From Anaerolinea sp. (lineage in GTDB: Bacteria; Chloroflexota; Anaerolineae; Anaerolineales; Anaerolineaceae), in NCBI GenBank assembly GCA_020216845.1, contig JAIWNK010000122.1:1-10000 (forward strand): 10,000 nucleotides of DNA, read 5' to 3'. Below are positions 8,445 through 10,000 of the stretch, in pieces; position 1 is the stretch's first letter, and each line of letters starts with the position of its first letter. Made by a program: the position numbers and the translations under genes. The notes under the pieces were generated by a model that did no database searches, was not told the DNA's origin, and was given only the letters and a program-made list of their open reading frames with translations.

Positions 8445-8530
8445 TGGCACAGTGGTTGCAATTGTTTTCCAACACTGTGGGGGTGATCGAACCGTTCCGG
8501 GTGTTGGTGGCAATGCGCACGCATCGTTGA
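8444..8530 (+). CDS. Possible 28-residue small ORF coupled to the HD-GYP gene
   Basis: The ATG at 8444 shares its A with the TGA stop of the HD-GYP gene, and GAGG (8434-8437) stands six bases before it, a good layout for translational coupling. The frame runs 28 codons (starting MAQWLQLFSN, ending AMRTHR) to the TGA at 8528-8530. The peptide is somewhat hydrophobic with a basic tail and matches no family I recognise. A hairpin at 8448-8479 lies within it. It may be a true small protein, the remnant of a lost gene, or chance. Confidence 0.25.
   Translation: MAQWLQLFSNTVGVIEPFRVLVAMRTHR
8448..8479 (+). terminator. Stem-loop after the HD-GYP gene, possible weak terminator
   Basis: CACAGTG (8448-8454) pairs with CACTGTG (8473-8479), and TTG (8456-8458) pairs with CAA (8470-8472), with G8455 bulged: a ten-pair stem with an 11-base loop, starting four bases after the stop codon. 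A GGGGG run rather than a T-tract follows, so it does not look like a standard intrinsic terminator. It could instead protect the 3' end of the mRNA or be an imperfect terminator. Confidence 0.4.
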
Positions 8531-8561
8531 GGTCAGGGCTGCTACTTGACCATAGATGCGG

Positions 8562-8567
8562 TATAAT
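8562..8567 (+). promoter_or_regulatory. Candidate -10 box for the mutase subunit/meaB unit
   Basis: A perfect TATAAT lies 29 bases before the ATG at 8597, which would give a leader of about 22 nt containing the AAGGAG ribosome site. The matching -35 is poor: TTGACC (8546-8551) is only 10 bases upstream and TTGAGG (8527-8532) is 29 upstream. A small dyad, ATGCG-CA-CGCAT (8513-8524), lies further upstream. Activator-dependent use is possible. Confidence 0.4.
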
Positions 8568-8596
8568 AGCCCCTAAATATGGTGAAGGAGCTTTGC

Positions 8597-8989
8597 ATGG
8601 AGCGAAAAATTCGCGTGTTGATTGCCAAACCTGGCCTGGATGGTCATGATCGGGGCGCCAAAGTGGTGGCGCGGGCGCTGCGCGATGCCGGCATGGAGGT
8701 GATCTATACCGGTTTGCGCCAAACACCGGAAATGATTGCTGAGGCAGCTTTACAAGAAGATGTGGATGCCGTTGGGTTGTCCATTCTCTCCGGCGCGCAC
8801 ATGGCGCTTGTGCCACGCGTGTTGGACCTGCTGCGCGCCAATGGACAGGGCGATGTGCATGTCTTTGTCGGTGGCATCATTCCCGAACAGGACGTGCCTG
8901 CTTTGCTTGGGATGGGTGTCAAAGCGGTTTATGGCCCCGGCACACCAACAACTCAGGTAGTGGAAGACATCCAAAACGCTTTGGGGTAG
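8597..8989 (+). CDS. Methylmalonyl-CoA mutase small (cobalamin-binding) subunit
   Basis: 130-residue stand-alone B12-binding subunit of a two-part methylmalonyl-CoA mutase, which interconverts (R)-methylmalonyl-CoA and succinyl-CoA. The N-terminal [12 protein letters not shown] carries the DxHxxG motif whose histidine (in DGHDRG) supplies the lower cobalt ligand; SILSGAH and VGGIIP form the second and third parts of the cobalamin pocket, and GPGTPT closes the Rossmann-like fold. About 130 residues is the normal size for the separate subunit, as in archaea and several bacterial phyla, whereas fused mutases carry this as a C-terminal domain. AAGGAG at 8585-8590 with a six-base gap fixes the ATG at 8597; the in-frame ATG at 8579 lies upstream of that site. 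meaB follows after 6 bases. The catalytic large subunit is not in the window. Confidence 0.95.
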   Translation: MERKIRVLIAKPGLDGHDRGAKVVARALRDAGMEVIYTGLRQTPEMIAEAALQEDVDAVGLSILSGAHMALVPRVLDLLRANGQGDVHVFVGGIIPEQDVPALLGMGVKAVYGPGTPTTQVVEDIQNALG

Positions 8990-8995
8990 GATCGC

Positions 8996-10000
8996 ATGAG
9001 CAATAGCCTTGAGGCGGTGCGGGCGGGCGACCGCCTGGCTTTGGCACGCCTGTTGACGCAGGTGGAAAATCAGACCCCAGCGGGGCGGCAGGCGTTGAAT
9101 GATTTGTTCCCATACACCGGGCGGGCGCATTTGGTTGGGGTGACGGGCAGCCCGGGGACGGGAAAATCTTCTTTGGTGAATCGGTTGGCGTATGCATATC
9201 GTCATCCGCCGCAAGGGCAGTTGCCGCGCCGCGTGGCGGTGGTAGCGGTTGACCCTTCCAGCCCGTTTACCGGTGGGGCGGTGTTGGGCGATCGTGTGCG
9301 CATGCGTGACCTGACCGGTGACCCGGGCGTCTTCATTCGCTCGATGGCGGCGCGCGGTGCCTTGGGCGGGTTGGCACGCAGCACGGCGGATGTGGTGCAG
9401 GTGCTCGATGCTGCCGGTTTTGAGCTGATTTTGATTGAGACGGTCGGCGCTGGTCAATCGGAAGTGGATATTGCCCGACTGGCCCATACGACGCTTGTGG
9501 TTGAATCGCCTGGTATGGGCGATGATATTCAGGCCATCAAGGCCGGAATTTTAGAAATTGCCGATGTGTTGGTTGTCAATAAGGCCGATCGTCCAGGGGT
9601 GGATCATACCGAACGAGCCTTGCGGGCGATGTTAGAGCTGGCACACCCTGCCCGCCGACAGTTTGCCGGGCATCATGGGGCGGCAATGGATGCAACTGCG
9701 ACTGCTGTGGATGAGACCCCGGCAGAGGAGCTGTGGCTGCCGCCGGTGTTGCGTTTGATTGCTACAACCGGTGTGGGGGTGGCCGAACTGGCACAGGCTG
9801 TTGATCAGCACGCTGACTATTTGCGGCGCAGCGGTGAGTGGAAACGGCGCGAGGCGGCTCGCTTGCAAGCCGAACTGGAGATGCTCATTCAGGCAACCTT
9901 GATGCAGCGCTGGCGTCAGACGCTGTCGGATGGCGTGTATGAAGAGGTGTTTGCACGGTTGGCAGAACGGCAGCTTTCTCCTTACGAGGCGCTGGAACGT
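8996..10000 (+). CDS. meaB: MeaB/ArgK G-protein chaperone of methylmalonyl-CoA mutase (3' end cut)
   Basis: 335 residues are visible and the frame runs off the right edge, apparently only a few codons short of complete. MeaB uses GTP binding and hydrolysis to gate cofactor loading and protect methylmalonyl-CoA mutase from inactivation; homologues were formerly misnamed ArgK. Seen: P-loop GSPGTGKSS (51-59), DPSSPFTGG (87-94), LGDRVRM (97-103), ETVGAGQSEVDI (148-159), the DDIQAIKAG segment (176-184) and the guanine-specificity motif NKAD (195-198). The C-terminal helix (RQLSPYEALER) matches the dimerisation end of the family. The ATG at 8996 follows the mutase subunit stop by 6 bases with AGGA just upstream, so the two are co-transcribed. 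Residues about 222-246 form a His/Ala-rich insert relative to short MeaB forms. Confidence 0.95.
   Translation, partial: MSNSLEAVRAGDRLALARLLTQVENQTPAGRQALNDLFPYTGRAHLVGVTGSPGTGKSSLVNRLAYAYRHPPQGQLPRRVAVVAVDPSSPFTGGAVLGDRVRMRDLTGDPGVFIRSMAARGALGGLARSTADVVQVLDAAGFELILIETVGAGQSEVDIARLAHTTLVVESPGMGDDIQAIKAGILEIADVLVVNKADRPGVDHTERALRAMLELAHPARRQFAGHHGAAMDATATAVDETPAEELWLPPVLRLIATTGVGVAELAQAVDQHADYLRRSGEWKRREAARLQAELEMLIQATLMQRWRQTLSDGVYEEVFARLAERQLSPYEALER

Noticed and set aside
8546..8567. TTGACC and TATAAT as a complete sigma-70 promoter
   Set aside because: The spacing is only 10 bases, far below the required 16-18, so only the -10 box is kept as a candidate.
8579..8596. Upstream ATG for the mutase small subunit
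   Set aside because: The AAGGAG ribosome site lies between this ATG and the one at 8597, so the downstream ATG is the natural start.
8750..9487. A 245-codon open frame on the minus strand across the mutase subunit/meaB junction
   Set aside because: It is antisense to two confidently identified genes, is rich in Arg/His/Gln/Pro and matches no family.

Overview
The window carries a signal-transduction locus followed by the start of a methylmalonyl-CoA mutase (propionate/B12) locus. Base composition is moderate to slightly GC-rich. The mix of a PocR-type multi-PAS kinase, an Rcp1-like receiver, a GAF-rich HD-GYP protein and a split mutase B12 subunit followed by MeaB suggests an environmental bacterium, possibly Chloroflexota (Anaerolineae-like). 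That placement rests on remembered sequence resemblance only and is tentative.

Layout. Bases 1-2160 (minus strand) hold the first 720 residues of a membrane-anchored sensor with four hydrophobic segments, three PAS domains, a GAF domain and the beginning of a fourth PAS; its C-terminal output lies off the left edge. A 189-base AT-rich divergent intergenic region (2161-2349) carries a good promoter for the rightward genes and a 6+6 inverted repeat in their leader. Rightward come a soluble hybrid-free histidine kinase (2350-5040; PAS-PAS-PocR-like-PAS-HisKA-HATPase), a single-domain receiver (5012-5455) overlapping it by 29 bases, and a 992-residue REC-PAS-GAF-GAF-GAF-HD-GYP protein (about 5466-8444). 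The spacing implies one operon.

Bases 8445-8596 hold a hairpin, a possible 28-codon ORF whose ATG overlaps the HD-GYP stop, and a TATAAT box. Then come the cobalamin-binding small subunit of methylmalonyl-CoA mutase (8597-8989) and, 6 bases later, the MeaB/ArgK G-protein chaperone (8996 to the right edge, almost complete).

Working model (inference): the kinase senses a small ligand or redox/metal state through its PAS and Cys-rich PocR-like domains, phosphorylates the stand-alone receiver and/or the REC domain of the HD-GYP protein, and so adjusts c-di-GMP breakdown. The mutase/MeaB pair is a separate transcription unit that makes or protects the B12 enzyme interconverting methylmalonyl-CoA and succinyl-CoA. 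No mobile elements, tRNAs, rRNAs or CRISPR arrays were seen.
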